64,000 nt of DNA, taken from positions 19,095,177 through 19,159,176 of the forward strand of contig OY740768.1 of the NCBI GenBank assembly GCA_963513935.1, read 5' to 3'. The DNA is from Aphrophora alni (lineage: Eukaryota > Arthropoda > Insecta > Hemiptera > Aphrophoridae). A program made the translations under genes and the position numbers. Every line of letters starts with the position of its first letter. The stretch's first letter is position 1. Below, in pieces: positions 34,430 to 44,825 of this stretch. Under the pieces are notes generated by a model. The model ran no database searches, was not told where the DNA came from, and was given only the letters and a program-made list of their open reading frames with translations.

Positions 34430-35374
34430 TAACGTGTGGTTTTAAGCACACCCAATATATTTTTTGTTATATCCAGTGCTCGAAAACTCTTCACGGAAAA
34501 TTTGGGAAATTGTTCTATGTATCAAAATAAACAAAAAAGTTCTTCTCACATATGGCCTATCTTGCTTCGTTGTCCGTCTGTCCGTCTGTCTGTCTGTTTG
34601 TATTTTTTACATAATAATTAAAATCTCAAAAATCATATGTGCTACAACATTTTGATTTTACAGGAATTTTGTACTTATTAATGCCTAATGTAGTTTGTTT
34701 CATTCTTGTTAGCCTACTTTAACCCTTTTAAAATGACGAACATTTCAAAATTTAAAATCCAACAACTATAAATGGTACATTTGGCCAAATATGATTTGAC
34801 TTTATGAAATGATTGAAGTAAAATATTGTCAAAGAAACTTTTTGGTTTGTTTTGATGTGTAGAACCATTTCCAAAATCTTCTGCAAAAATATTTTCAACA
34901 TCCGGTACAAAATCGTTCTAATTTAAACTAAATATGAATATTTAAATGTTCTGTTTATATTTATAATAAAAAACATGGTTAACTATAAATGTAAACATCT
35001 TGGTGATAAATAATAAAAAACTCTTTTGATATTGGATTTTTTTTTTAGCTCAACAATAATAAAACTTTTACTTTAAAACGGAATTCTCGATTTTAATTTT
35101 AGTATACCTTTTGGGAAAATATTGTTTTACCTATTCCACAACAGATATTCTTAAGATTACACTATGTAAACAATTTTTAGTATCATTTAGTTAATTCGTG
35201 CCAATTTAGATGTATATGAAAGTTTGAATGTTTTCTTGGATCTAGCGACTGCAACTACCAGAATGAATCGGTGTTGAGCTACATTCGTAGCCTACTCTTA
35301 ATAATATGATTCGGTACAGTATTTTGAAGTTCAAATGAGATTGAGCGCAGTTTAAAAATCATTAAGTCTCTGCT
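34430..35374. other. intergenic with GTCTGTC run
   Basis: A (GTCT/GTCC) run lies at 34569-34601. The two overlapping frames at 34436-34655 derive from it. No gene recognised. Confidence 0.5.
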
Positions 35375-35386
35375 GAACGACATACA

Positions 35387-35460
35387 TGTTTAACAAACAC
35401 TTCCTATTCATTAATGATGGCAACAACATAACTGCGTAAATGTAGGGCTATTGCATCATA
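35387..35460 (+). repeat. dispersed repeat, copy 1 (AAACACTTCCTATT family)
   Basis: Similar to 41227-41293. Shared words are ATGTTTAA, ACACTTCCTATT, ATGGCAA/TTGGCAA and GTAAATGTAGG(G/C)CTATT. Only about 70 bp aligns. Confidence 0.5.
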
Positions 35461-35926
35461 TTTCCCCTATCTCCTACGCATCAGTTAACAGATCATTCCT
35501 CGCAGTGTATTTTGTATTTTACAAAGTTCATAAGGATCGTCTCGTAAGGATGTGTATTTGTGGTGAATTTTTACAGTTGTACGAAAAGTGGTAGATCAAA
35601 TACGAATATTTAAAACCAACAAAGAGAACCTAACCTAACCTATCCGAGATATATTTGTTACTAATTATTATTTATTCCAGCTCAATGTTAAACTACAATT
35701 AAAAGAAAAACTTCAATAGATGATCAGATTTCATTATTGTACCACCACTAACCACAACTATTTGTAGTTTAATGTGAATTTGTTAAAATACTCTTATTCA
35801 TTTTCCCCTAAAATATCCCGAATAATTTAATGTCTCTTGATCAACGTCAAAATAAACTACATGATGTAGTTTTCTATACATTTTTGTATTTGCTGATATA
35901 ATACTTTTAATTGTTTCAATGGGAGC
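35461..35926. other. intergenic, nothing recognised
   Basis: AT-rich with no feature recognised. Confidence 0.5.
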
Positions 35927-36115
35927 AGCGTGGCTCAGTTGACAAAGTGCACGCTTATTTTGCCGCATTTTTTGACTAAACCGTCAATGATTACGCGGGT
36001 TCGAGCCCTGTAGACAGTGTTACGTGTCATCGTGTGTTACATACTCCCATGTCTTCAGTAGTCTAAAAGGTACAAGTATCAATCTTTGAAGATCAATTTG
36101 AGGTTAAAGTTTCTT
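35927..36115 (+). mobile_element. tRNA-derived SINE (probable)
   Basis: GTGGCTCAGTTGACAAAGTG resembles a polymerase III A box and D-arm, and GCGGGTTCGAGCCC is a full B box and T-arm, 50 or so bases later. The tRNA-like head is followed by about 100 bp of unrelated sequence. There is no closed acceptor stem and the anticodon region is long and unpaired, so it is not a functional tRNA gene. No second copy is seen in the window. Confidence 0.6.
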
Positions 36116-36189
36116 TCAATCAATGATGTTGTATCAATTTTCCTTTTTAAAATAATGTATGAAATAATGACAGAAGTACAAGATCACAA

Positions 36190-36910
36190 AAAGTAGAAGA
36201 ACTAAAGGTGATAGGGTTTGCAAATGATGCCACGGTATGGGAGAAAACTGATAGGAATCTGTAGAGAGAAATAGGTAAATGGTCAAGGGCATTTTGGAAG
36301 CACGGATTGCATATAAATTTGTAAAAGAGTGAGATATTAAAGGTGGTCAGAAGCAAAAAGGAAAGTGACGTTGAGGGAAGATCTCGAAGGAAAGAAATGT
36401 GTTTAATCATCTATTTCAATCACCAATAGTAAGATATAGGAGGAGACAGGACAAAGGATATGGAAGGGTACCTAGTCAGTTTTACAACATGGTGAAAGAT
36501 ATAATATGGCGATAAAACATAAGGAAAGGAACCAAAGGAATAATGTACAAAGTGGATGGACATAGACATAGACGAAGAAAGATCTGAGCAGACAGAGAAA
36601 TAAAAATGTTGGAATAAGGAATGAAGAACTTCGTGACAATCTCGAGATTTTATTGTTGGAAGAGGAAACGTTTGCAATGGTTTTGGCACTTAATCTGGGT
36701 GAATTAAATCAGAATTTTAAAAGAGCACTAAAGAGAAAAAGGAAGAAGATCTATTGGGGAGGTCTCGAACAAGATGGAAGATTCAAGTTTGGGGGGATAT
36801 GTAGTAGACTAGAGATTGGTGGAAGAGGAGCAGGTGTGATTAGATCGTTGGGGGAATGGATAAAGACTACCCGCCGAGGCGGATGTCAAACGATATTGAT
36901 AACAATTATT
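36190..36910 (+). pseudogene. LINE reverse transcriptase remnant
   Basis: At 36193-36380 one frame reads KVIGFANDATVWEKTDRNL, then a stop, then WSRAFWKHGLHINL, stop, KSEILKVVRSKKES. This is the catalytic box and following thumb region of a LINE reverse transcriptase, with the usual YADD or FADD changed to FAND. At 36640-36900 another frame reads WKRKRLQWFWHLIW and REKGRRSIGEVSNKMEDS, resembling the RRxLQWFGHxxRM...GRRSxGRPxxRW tail of the same protein type. Many stops and frameshifts show an old copy. Minus frames at 36147-36689 and the plus frame at 36653-36931 are shadows. Confidence 0.8.
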
Positions 36911-37149
36911 AGGGTGTTTACTAATTCATAGAATTTTGTCTTGGTGTGTTTATATTGGAATATTTTTTTGCAAGAACCCTTTATCAATTATTTATAAATT
37001 ATTTACGATTATTATAGATTTATTATATTTATTTATCAGTAAAGCTGTTTAAGCCAAACTTATGATTTTCGGTAAGACTAAAGTATTCTCACAGTGACAA
37101 ATACTTCTTTTAAATATCAGCTTTTGTCTCGGTGCCAGGTGGGACTTGT
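36911..37149. other. intergenic, nothing recognised
   Basis: AT-rich with no feature recognised. Confidence 0.5.
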
Positions 37150-37525
37150 TTGTGTGTTAGGATAAGGAGAATTGAAATAGCTGAAAACTGGCACGAAGAG
37201 GCCCTAGAAAACCACTTGTGGTTCCTAAGCCACTTATTGGAATCTTAAGAATATATGGAAAGATATTCAATCTGAACACTTTCGCAGATGGTGGGAGTTG
37301 GTGAGGCGACGAAGACAAGTAGCCTACATGATTTCGTTAACGGGCCGAATAGACATTTCATCGAAGATTACTGGATCTTGTCAGGCCAGAGTTGAAGTTG
37401 GTGGTTTGCCTTCTGGCACTGTATAATTCAATTAAAAGGGACCTTCCACGTATAGGGTTGGTGGTTGACACACTCTGCCAAATATGTGAGAAGAATCTGG
37501 AGTTGACAGTCACGCTTTCCTGAGT
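37150..37525 (+). pseudogene. LINE C-terminal (zinc-knuckle) remnant
   Basis: One frame reads RRLLDLVRPELKLVVCLLAL, then YNSIKRDLPRIGLVV, then DTLCQICEKNLELTVTLS and a stop at about 37520. LxxGHxxLxxHLxRIGLVxDxxCxxCxE...ETVxHxL is the normal form of this region in RNase H-bearing LINEs. The Gly-His pair is lost and the reading stops before the His-Cys half. It could be the 3' end of the same insertion as 36190-36910, but the protein types look different. Confidence 0.6.
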
Positions 37526-39639
37526 ATATCTATAACTAAAATTAATTTTCCGTTACAGAATTACTTCATTTGTTAAGTCTAGTGTATTACAAAGTCAATA
37601 CCAACAGGTCTACATATACTGTAAATGGAATATCAGAAGGCTTGACATGTTTATGGCAACAACTACTGTTAAGCAACTATTTGGGCACGTTTCCAAGAAA
37701 TAGAACGTTATTAATGAAATGAACATATATTATATATTTCTATTTACAAATTATCCCTTTCCTAGTGCGGTTTCTCATGATTGTATTTTGTTTATCATTC
37801 ATCAGATGACTTCTTCTATTATTGTGTTTATTTAGTAGATGGTAATAGTCATGTACATTGAATACTCGAAGTGAAATATGAAAATAAGAGGTGTTGATAC
37901 GTATGTTACTGAATTACCTAGATCTCGCAAGATATTAGGAACACCTTTAGTTCTGTTAGCTGGAAGGACATTATATCGTCCTTTACTGTCAATTCTATTT
38001 CAATTCGTCGAACCATGAAATTAGAAATACTGTTAATAAGAGCAAAAAGCTCATTGGGGAGAGGTAAGAAAATTCTTTTTGCAATTTTTTTTATAAGACT
38101 ATGATGACTAAAATTTTTCGCATTTAAGAATTAAGAAATAATCGAAAAATAACAAATAATTAGTTCATCGATTTAGTTATATTGGTTGGACTATACGAAC
38201 ACCTTTGTTGAAAAGGTGTGGGCAAGTTGATTTTTAGCAGATTTTTGGTTACTAGTCTTAATTTATGTCTTATTTACACACAATATAAGCAATGTGTTTT
38301 ACATTGACTAAAATAATTTTATTAGTGTTTGAAACAAGTTTATTTTAGGGGTGAAGCGTAATAGTTGAAGGTATTCTTTTTCTCGGAGGGAATTGTTGTG
38401 GAAGATGAGTCTTTTGGAAAACCTTCCTGAAATGATTCTTTTGGTTTTCAATAGATTTAACATTTTACAGGTAGAATCATTAATTAGATTTTCGTAAAAT
38501 TTGTTAAATACATTAATAGATTAAAATGACTGACAAGACTGTATAACAAAAATTCTTTAAGTTAAATATGGTTTTCGTGATATTCCATTCTGTACGTGTA
38601 AGAAATACCTTTCTTAAATTAAAATAAAGAATCCAAAACAGAGAATTTGAAACCTCTTTACACAATGGTTATTAAAGGAATTTTGTTTAGCTACGTACAT
38701 TAGTTTTGTTTTTGTAGTTATTATGACTTAAAATTTGTATCTTGGTTATTTGTAATTAGAACAAAACACAGGAGAATAAAATTTATTCTAAAGATTGCCT
38801 TAGAGATTTGTTTAAAATTTACGGAATTAAAAATTCACAAATGTTGTATTAGATTTCATGGGCATGGTTAGCACAAAATATATACCACAAACCCTCGTAT
38901 TCGAATATTTAGGTATCTTGGAAAAGCAAATCAGAGTTACTAAGAGTCTACCATGAGAAAACACAGGTACTTTTTTGTGTTGAGCGTGGAGAGATTCTTA
39001 CCGAGGGTGCTTGAAGGGTACGGAATTTTTTAACAAATTTCACCCACAAAATTTGATGCCTAGAAATTAGATAGAAACAGATCTTATTTAACAATAGATA
39101 CTATTTATAAACAATGAAAGTATTTATAACACAAACAATTATTATATACCGTAAATAATATAATTAATGAATTTAAATATACTGAACATAAAATCTATTG
39201 TAACATCTGTAAAAATTTCTCAAAGAAAAGAAAACGTTCTTAATATGAACAAAGAAGATTAAATAAAATTATATTTATTTTTTAAAGTCCACTGATGTTA
39301 AACATACAGTTCACCATTTAAATAACACAAATAAAATATTATGCTAGTTTAACTTTATAAACTCTGATTTAGGCTATTAACTTTGTTTTCTCAAAATAAC
39401 ACAAAATTAATGTACAGTACCCGGGATAATAGCCAAAAACTGATAATGTCCCGAATTTCCCTAGACATTTAGTAGACTTTTAGGGGAAATTATGAATAAC
39501 GAACATTACGAGAAGTCATTAAAAGTGTATTGTAACGATATCATGATCTCACCTAAATAAAACATCACAATCATGACATCTAATAATAAATTAATCAAAA
39601 TAACTTATCTAAATATAATAAATATGGAAAAATAGAACA
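37526..39639. other. intergenic, nothing recognised
   Basis: AT-rich with no feature recognised. Confidence 0.5.
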
Positions 39640-40560
39640 ATGTTAAATAAATGAAGGGAGACGGCAGCTCTCGCCTGCAGTTAAAAAATGTACGTGTTAG
39701 ATTACAATAGAACTAGGATTTCAACAACCTTGAAGCAAACACATGTGAACAGTAACGGAATTCTTGGGGTAGCGGAGAGTTTTTTTTTACTAAAAAGAGA
39801 AATCAAGGGAAAGCCAGCGTCTTAACGGTATACAAGTAGAAAGCCTAACGGTACTTCAGAAAAAAACACAAAAACGCAAAGAGAAAGTAGGTCGGCCAAT
39901 CGAAGACGTTCTAAAGCTTAAAAACACAACGGAAAGATTTAAAAACAACCACTAGAAATCGAGAAAGAACACATGTAGAGAAAGTTAGTGAAAATCCACG
40001 AATCAGCGAACAGGGCGCGAAAACCAGTGTTCGAGAGAAGGAGTCTTAAAAAATAGTTTCTTAGAGAGAGTCTTACAAGGGGCGCCGAGACGTAAGGTTG
40101 TGGGCACAGCTAGTCTGCTCTGTGTTCCATAGAATTGTTTAACAGCAAATAAAGGGACAAGAAGTCTCTTTGTTTATTGAAAAGTTTTGATAAGTTTTAA
40201 TTTAAAGTAGAGTCAAAGGAAAGGAAGATTTAAGTAATAATAGGAAGTACATATTAGGAGTTTTGTGGAGTTTTCTTTAAAAAGCAGATCAAGAAAAGGA
40301 GTTTCAATTCACCAGAGCCAAAGGATATCAGTCATCGCAGAAAGAAGCTGGAAATTGGAACAACCTCAGGGAGGGAGAGAAAGCGTTATCACCAAAGAAG
40401 AAAGTGTTTTGAGCAGTGTGGTGTCTTTTTTAATAAAAGAGTAAATTAAAGTTTATGTGTAGTGGAAAAGTGCAAATCGACCGATCAGAAGGACCAGCAA
40501 ATTGATAAGTACCAAACAAATTGTTAATTATTAAATTCATTTTAAATTCTATTTCACTTT
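39640..40560 (+). other. purine-skewed non-coding stretch
   Basis: The plus strand is markedly rich in A and G for about 900 bp, with words such as GAGAAAGTAG, AAAGAAAGAAGC and GGGAGGGAGAGAAAG. There is no long open frame and an AATAAA lies at about 40147. It could be part of an LTR or untranslated element leader, or a non-coding RNA. No LTR pair was identified. Confidence 0.35.
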
Positions 40561-41209
40561 CAATTGAGCCATTAAAAGACCTATGACCCGAGATTAAGAG
40601 ATTTGTGTTGTTTAAAAAACTGAGCTAGCCGAGATTTAAAAAGATAATAAATGTTAATAAAAGTAAGGTAATAATTAAATTTGTAAAGAAATTAATAAAA
40701 TCCTAAGAAGGAAACTAATAATTTGCATATTCAAGTTTTAACTAATGTTAAAATAAAGTAATTTTTGTATTTTAAATGTCTATTATAAATGAATTAAAAT
40801 TAAGGAATGAATGAGGAATAAATGATTTTAGTTAAGTAAGAATTGATATTTCATGTACATGTTCATTGTTTTGTAGTAATTTATTCAAGGATAAATTAAA
40901 AGAAAGATTTTTATCCAGGTAAACGTTGTTTGTTAATGAGTTCATAAATTATAAATTGTTCTTTTTTAGCTGAGTTTAAAATAATTGAAAGATAACAACT
41001 TCATTGTTATATTTGGCACTACAAAGTGTGGCTAAATAAATCAATTGAAAAGGTTAATTAAAGTAAATTAATAAAATAACATAGCAAAGCTTGCGCTTCT
41101 TATGTTATAGTATTTGTCAATGATTTCAATAATATGTTGGTAAAATGATGGTACTCGAAAGAACTCAAACGTATATATAATTTGTATGCAGTATTATAAC
41201 AGTTGTAAT
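40561..41209. other. intergenic, nothing recognised
   Basis: AT-rich with no feature recognised. Confidence 0.5.
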
Positions 41210-41420
41210 GACACGTTGTAGTGTATGTTTAATGAAACACTTCCTATTAATTGTTGGCAAGAATTCAACTACGTAAATGTAGGCCTATTATGGCGAGTGT
41301 TTCTCCTTTTCCCTCTAGACAGCTGTTAGGAAGACTGGGTTGTGTGGTGTGGGCTATTTATAAGGCTGTGGCTGTAGACACGCAGTCTTCCTTCTTGAAG
41401 CAGCTAAAAATAATTTTGTT
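41210..41420 (+). promoter_or_regulatory. repeat-associated possible promoter with TATA-like box
   Basis: The repeat family of 35387-35460 (ACACTTCCTATTAATTG, GTAAATGTAGGCCTATT) is followed by GGCTATTTATAAGGCTG, a good TATA-box context. A GACACGCAGTCTTCCTTC stretch about 25-40 bp downstream is where a start site would fall. It may be a retroelement LTR promoter. There is no coding sequence downstream. Confidence 0.35.
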
Positions 41421-42150
41421 TTTTTAACACATTTAAAGGACTTTTTCTATCTTGTTTTCTAATTAAACTAGGTCATCATCAAATGTCAGACTGGAATGTA
41501 GCAAGGTTCTTAGTTGTAAATAAATAATTAACAATCGTACTTTTAAAACATCATCGTTACTCAACTTACAAAACTTCACACTTCTTTTTTGTAAATAATA
41601 ATAATTTCCTTGTGGGAATTTGTGTGAGATCGATCTATTTTTATTTATTTATTTTTGCGTAGTTTAAAAGCGAAAAATCGTAAAAATAATTAAATAATTC
41701 GCTAAAGTTTGTGGATTTCTATTGTTGTCGAAACAGATGACAAACCTACGTCTTTTTTGTCTATTTTTCACAAATCCAGATTTCTGTTTAACTTCACAGA
41801 GATATTTTTATGGATTTTTTCTTTCTCTTTCAATCTGTGCATTTCAAATCATTGTTCTTATAGTTAGTGAGATACGGACATTCTGAAAGATCATGTCCCG
41901 GGATAACACATGGGACGCCCATTTGCGATAATCGACGCGCGTTAAATATCGATTAGAAATATTTTGAGAATCTGTATATAATTTGAAACACCTAGTTCAT
42001 AGCTTTTGTTTTGTTGATAGAGATATAAGTATTTGAATAGTTTAAATATAATTTTCTGCAATTTTATTGGTGATTTTTGTGACGTAAAGATATTTTTTCT
42101 CATTAATGATTACCCGATTCTACAATTTATGACTCTAGAAAGCTTATAAA
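41421..42150. other. intergenic, nothing recognised
   Basis: AT-rich with no feature recognised. Confidence 0.5.
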
Positions 42151-42159
42151 TTCGCATTT

Positions 42160-42265
42160 ATATCTGAGGATGGCTTCTTTGTCGTTGAAACGCGTTTGAT
42201 TAAATAAACGTAATTTTTGTGAGATCTTGTGTTCGAGGTTCTCTATATATAATCTCACAAGTCAA
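42160..42265 (+). repeat. CTGAGGATGGC...GAAACGCG motif
   Basis: CTGAGGATGGC at 42164 is followed by TTGAAACGCGTTTGATTAAATAAA. This resembles a tail motif I associate with dispersed arthropod repeats. GTGAGAT and ATCTCAC words downstream can pair. Confidence 0.35.
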
Positions 42266-42468
42266 GCTCAATATTTAGTTATAGATCAATACTATATACC
42301 GTTCTGAGAAAAGTGATATAGAACCAATTTGGTTTTGGATAATATTAATATATTTTGTAATTTTTTTAAAAAACGACTAAAGAAGGAGTAAAAATGCTCT
42401 GCCACTTTGGGAATTTCTAATGGCCAGTTATAGGGCTTTAGAAACAAGTTTGATTGGTGCAGCTCTAT

Positions 42469-43530
42469 ATGACCGAATTCTTCTCTAATTCAAAAAAAAA
42501 GTCATAGAAATCTTTCGGTCAGAGAAGAAAATTTGATTGATTTTCGATCAATAATGAATTCGGTCAGAGAAAAATCAGTCAGAGAAGATTCTAAAAGTGT
42601 TCTCTGACCGAAAAAAAGAGGGTATCAGTCAAAGAAGAATTCCGTCACAGATTCGGTTAAAGAAGAAAACCAGTTAAAACTTTTAGTCGGAGAAGAAACC
42701 TGAACAATATATTCGGTCAGAGAAGATTCATTGTAGAGTGGTGCTTGGATTTGAAGGGGCATATTTTTTATTCTAGCCAGAAACACATGGTCTCGCCTTA
42801 GAAAACTTTTATTACCTTTTGCACAATTTATAAAACGTTTTGATAAAACTTAACCTAACCTAAATGTCAACTAAGCATTAAATCAATTGTTTTCTATTAA
42901 TTTACCAAAAGTTGTCTAACAAAGAACCTGGGATAGTTCCAACTAAAAATTCCATTTTTGCATTTAATATCAATTAAATAACATGCGCCTTCATTCCCAT
43001 ATGCTTGCTTTACGCAGAGCAGTTTTTTTTTATCATAGAAGAAAGCTGTAATGAATTTTTGGTTAGAGAAGCAAGCTGTAACAAATTTTTAATAGGAGAA
43101 GAAATCAGTCACAGAAGATTTGGTTAATAAGACAATTTTTTTAAACGGCTGTTTCAATTAGAGAAGAATTTGGTCACAGAAGTTTAGGTCGAAAAAGGAA
43201 ATATAACCATTATTTTTAGTCATAGAAGATTTGGTCAGTGAAGAATTCAGTCACAGAAGATTCGGTTGAAAAAGACGATTTAAAAATTGAAACAACTGTT
43301 TCGGTCAGAGAAGAAAGCTGTGATGAATTTTCGGTCAGTGAAGAATTTGGTCACAGAAGATTCGGTTGAAGAAGACAATTTTTTTCTAACAGCGGTTTCA
43401 GTAAGAGAATAATTCGGTCACAAAAGTTTCGGTCAAAGAAGAAAATATAACCATTATTTTCGGTCAGAGAAGAATTTGGCTAGAGAAAATTTCAGTCACA
43501 GAAGATTCGCTCAGAGAAGACCACTCCATT
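42469..43530. repeat. degenerate array of GGTCA(G/C)AGAAGA motif, about 34 copies
   Basis: Variants of GGTCAGAGAAGAA, GGTCACAGAAGATT and GGTTGAAGAAGAC recur every 15-40 bp, mostly in plus orientation, with at least two inverted copies (near 42469 and 42601). A gap at about 42740-43030 splits the array. In the right half longer blocks repeat at about 245-272 bp: GAAAGCTGT(A/G)ATGAATTTT at 43041 and 43313, ATAACCATTATTTT at 43203 and 43447. There is no usable open frame. Confidence 0.85.
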
Positions 43531-43884
43531 TGATTGCAATGGTCAGAGCCAATTTTCAGAAGATCAAAAATTTTGTGTTTTGGGCTTACGGTAGGAACTT
43601 CCAAATTTAGATATCCAAAATAAGTTATAGTCAAAATATAGCCAAATTCTAAAATTGATCCAATCGTTTAGATTACAGAGACTAGAAGAATGACAATTAT
43701 TTTATCTCAAGATGAAATACATGGAGTAGAGATCATATAATATCAAAAAAGATCTCAAAGGTGAAAATATCTATACGATGTGGAAAAGTGAAAAGTCAGG
43801 TAACTCTTACGGCTCCAAACAGTTTTGAGTCGAAACTAGTCTGAGGATGTCTTCAACTAATCAATCAACTGGCAATAAACAACA

Positions 43885-44330
43885 AAATTTCCATGCTATC
43901 GGTACCAGGTCATGAAGGAATATCAGGTAATCAGGATGCAGATCACTTTGCCAAGAAAGGTGTAGAAGCAGACTTTGTCGAGCCTGAGCCATTTTTTAGA
44001 GTGCCTAAGATGTATCTTTGTAACAAATCACTAGAACAAAGGCTAAACAATTACTGGGAATCAGGAGAACATAACTTAGGCTGATAGTTGGCCTACTCTC
44101 TAGACACTGCCCAGTGAATTGTTATCTCAAACACATGGGATAGGTTGCATTGGACACATATTTGGCTGAACACTGATTGTGTGATTACCAACTTTTAGCC
44201 TGTAAAAAGGCTACTTTACTTCAGAATCACATTCCCCACTGTTGTTGAGATAACAGTCAACAGTCATGTCCACCAGAACTCTTTTTTTTTTTTGCTACAT
44301 AAGAAGGTTAAATATTGGCTGGGCTAAAAA
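43885..44330 (+). pseudogene. LINE RNase H and C-terminal remnant
   Basis: The open part 43893-44084 reads SVPGHEGISGNQDADHFAKK, then GVEADFVEPEPFFRVPK, which is the GHxGxxGNxxAD motif of the RNase H C-terminus plus the usual linker. Beyond the stop only scattered similarity remains, such as a CQLL/NHIPHCC-like patch to about 44300. The copy is 5' truncated. Confidence 0.75.
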
Positions 44331-44702
44331 TTGGTTGAGTAGTCACAAAAGATCCACATGGGTCACAATGACAGGAGCATGAGTAGCCTCGACCTCTTCA
44401 TAACTAACATACATGGGACAAAAAGAAAAACACTTAATTGGGCTCTGATACATCAAATGGAGAATTCCTCAAAAATTTTAACAATAATTTTTAATCTGTT
44501 TTATAATTCTCTCTGTACTAGTGCCTCCTACTTGTATTTGAAAAATTTAAAAAGTTAACTAAAGTCATTCTTGAAAAGAGAAGTGAAAATATCTATCATC
44601 TTAGTCCTTTAATTTACATATCATTAAACAATTCAAATCAAACATTAGTGTAGATAAAAATTTAATTATTTTTAATTAATGTCATTGTTTCAATTATTTC
44701 AG

Positions 44703-44825
44703 GCATTACACTTATCTCAAAATATGTTGAGTACTTTGGTTTCACTCATAGAAAAATATCAGGATAGAGATATACTTGCATCTGATTACTTGGATAACAG
44801 TTTAGCTATCTATGCTGATTTAGAG
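44703..44825 (+). CDS. CFAP99: CFAP99-like exon a
   Basis: 123 bp, 41 codons, phase 0 at both ends, between TTATTTCAG and GTATGG. It reads ALHLSQNMLSTLVSLIEKY and then DRDILASDYLDNSLAIYADL. An internal ATG could serve as start, but the strong acceptor argues for an upstream exon. Confidence 0.75.

Noticed and set aside
35927..36010. Functional tRNA gene
   Set aside because: A- and B-box words are present, but there is no closed acceptor stem and no sensible anticodon loop.
36147..36689. Minus-strand frames of 87 and 89 codons
   Set aside because: They are antisense shadows of the LINE reverse transcriptase remnant.
35387..41293. LTR pair of a 5.8-kb retrotransposon
   Set aside because: Only about 70 bp aligns, and no gag or pol sequence lies between the two copies.
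42850..42865. CCTAA-type telomere repeat (also near 3764 and 35630)
   Set aside because: Only two or three units each; chance in AT-rich DNA.
42469..43530. CRISPR-like array
   Set aside because: Copies are short, diverged and irregularly spaced, there are no unique equal-length spacers, and the genome is eukaryotic.
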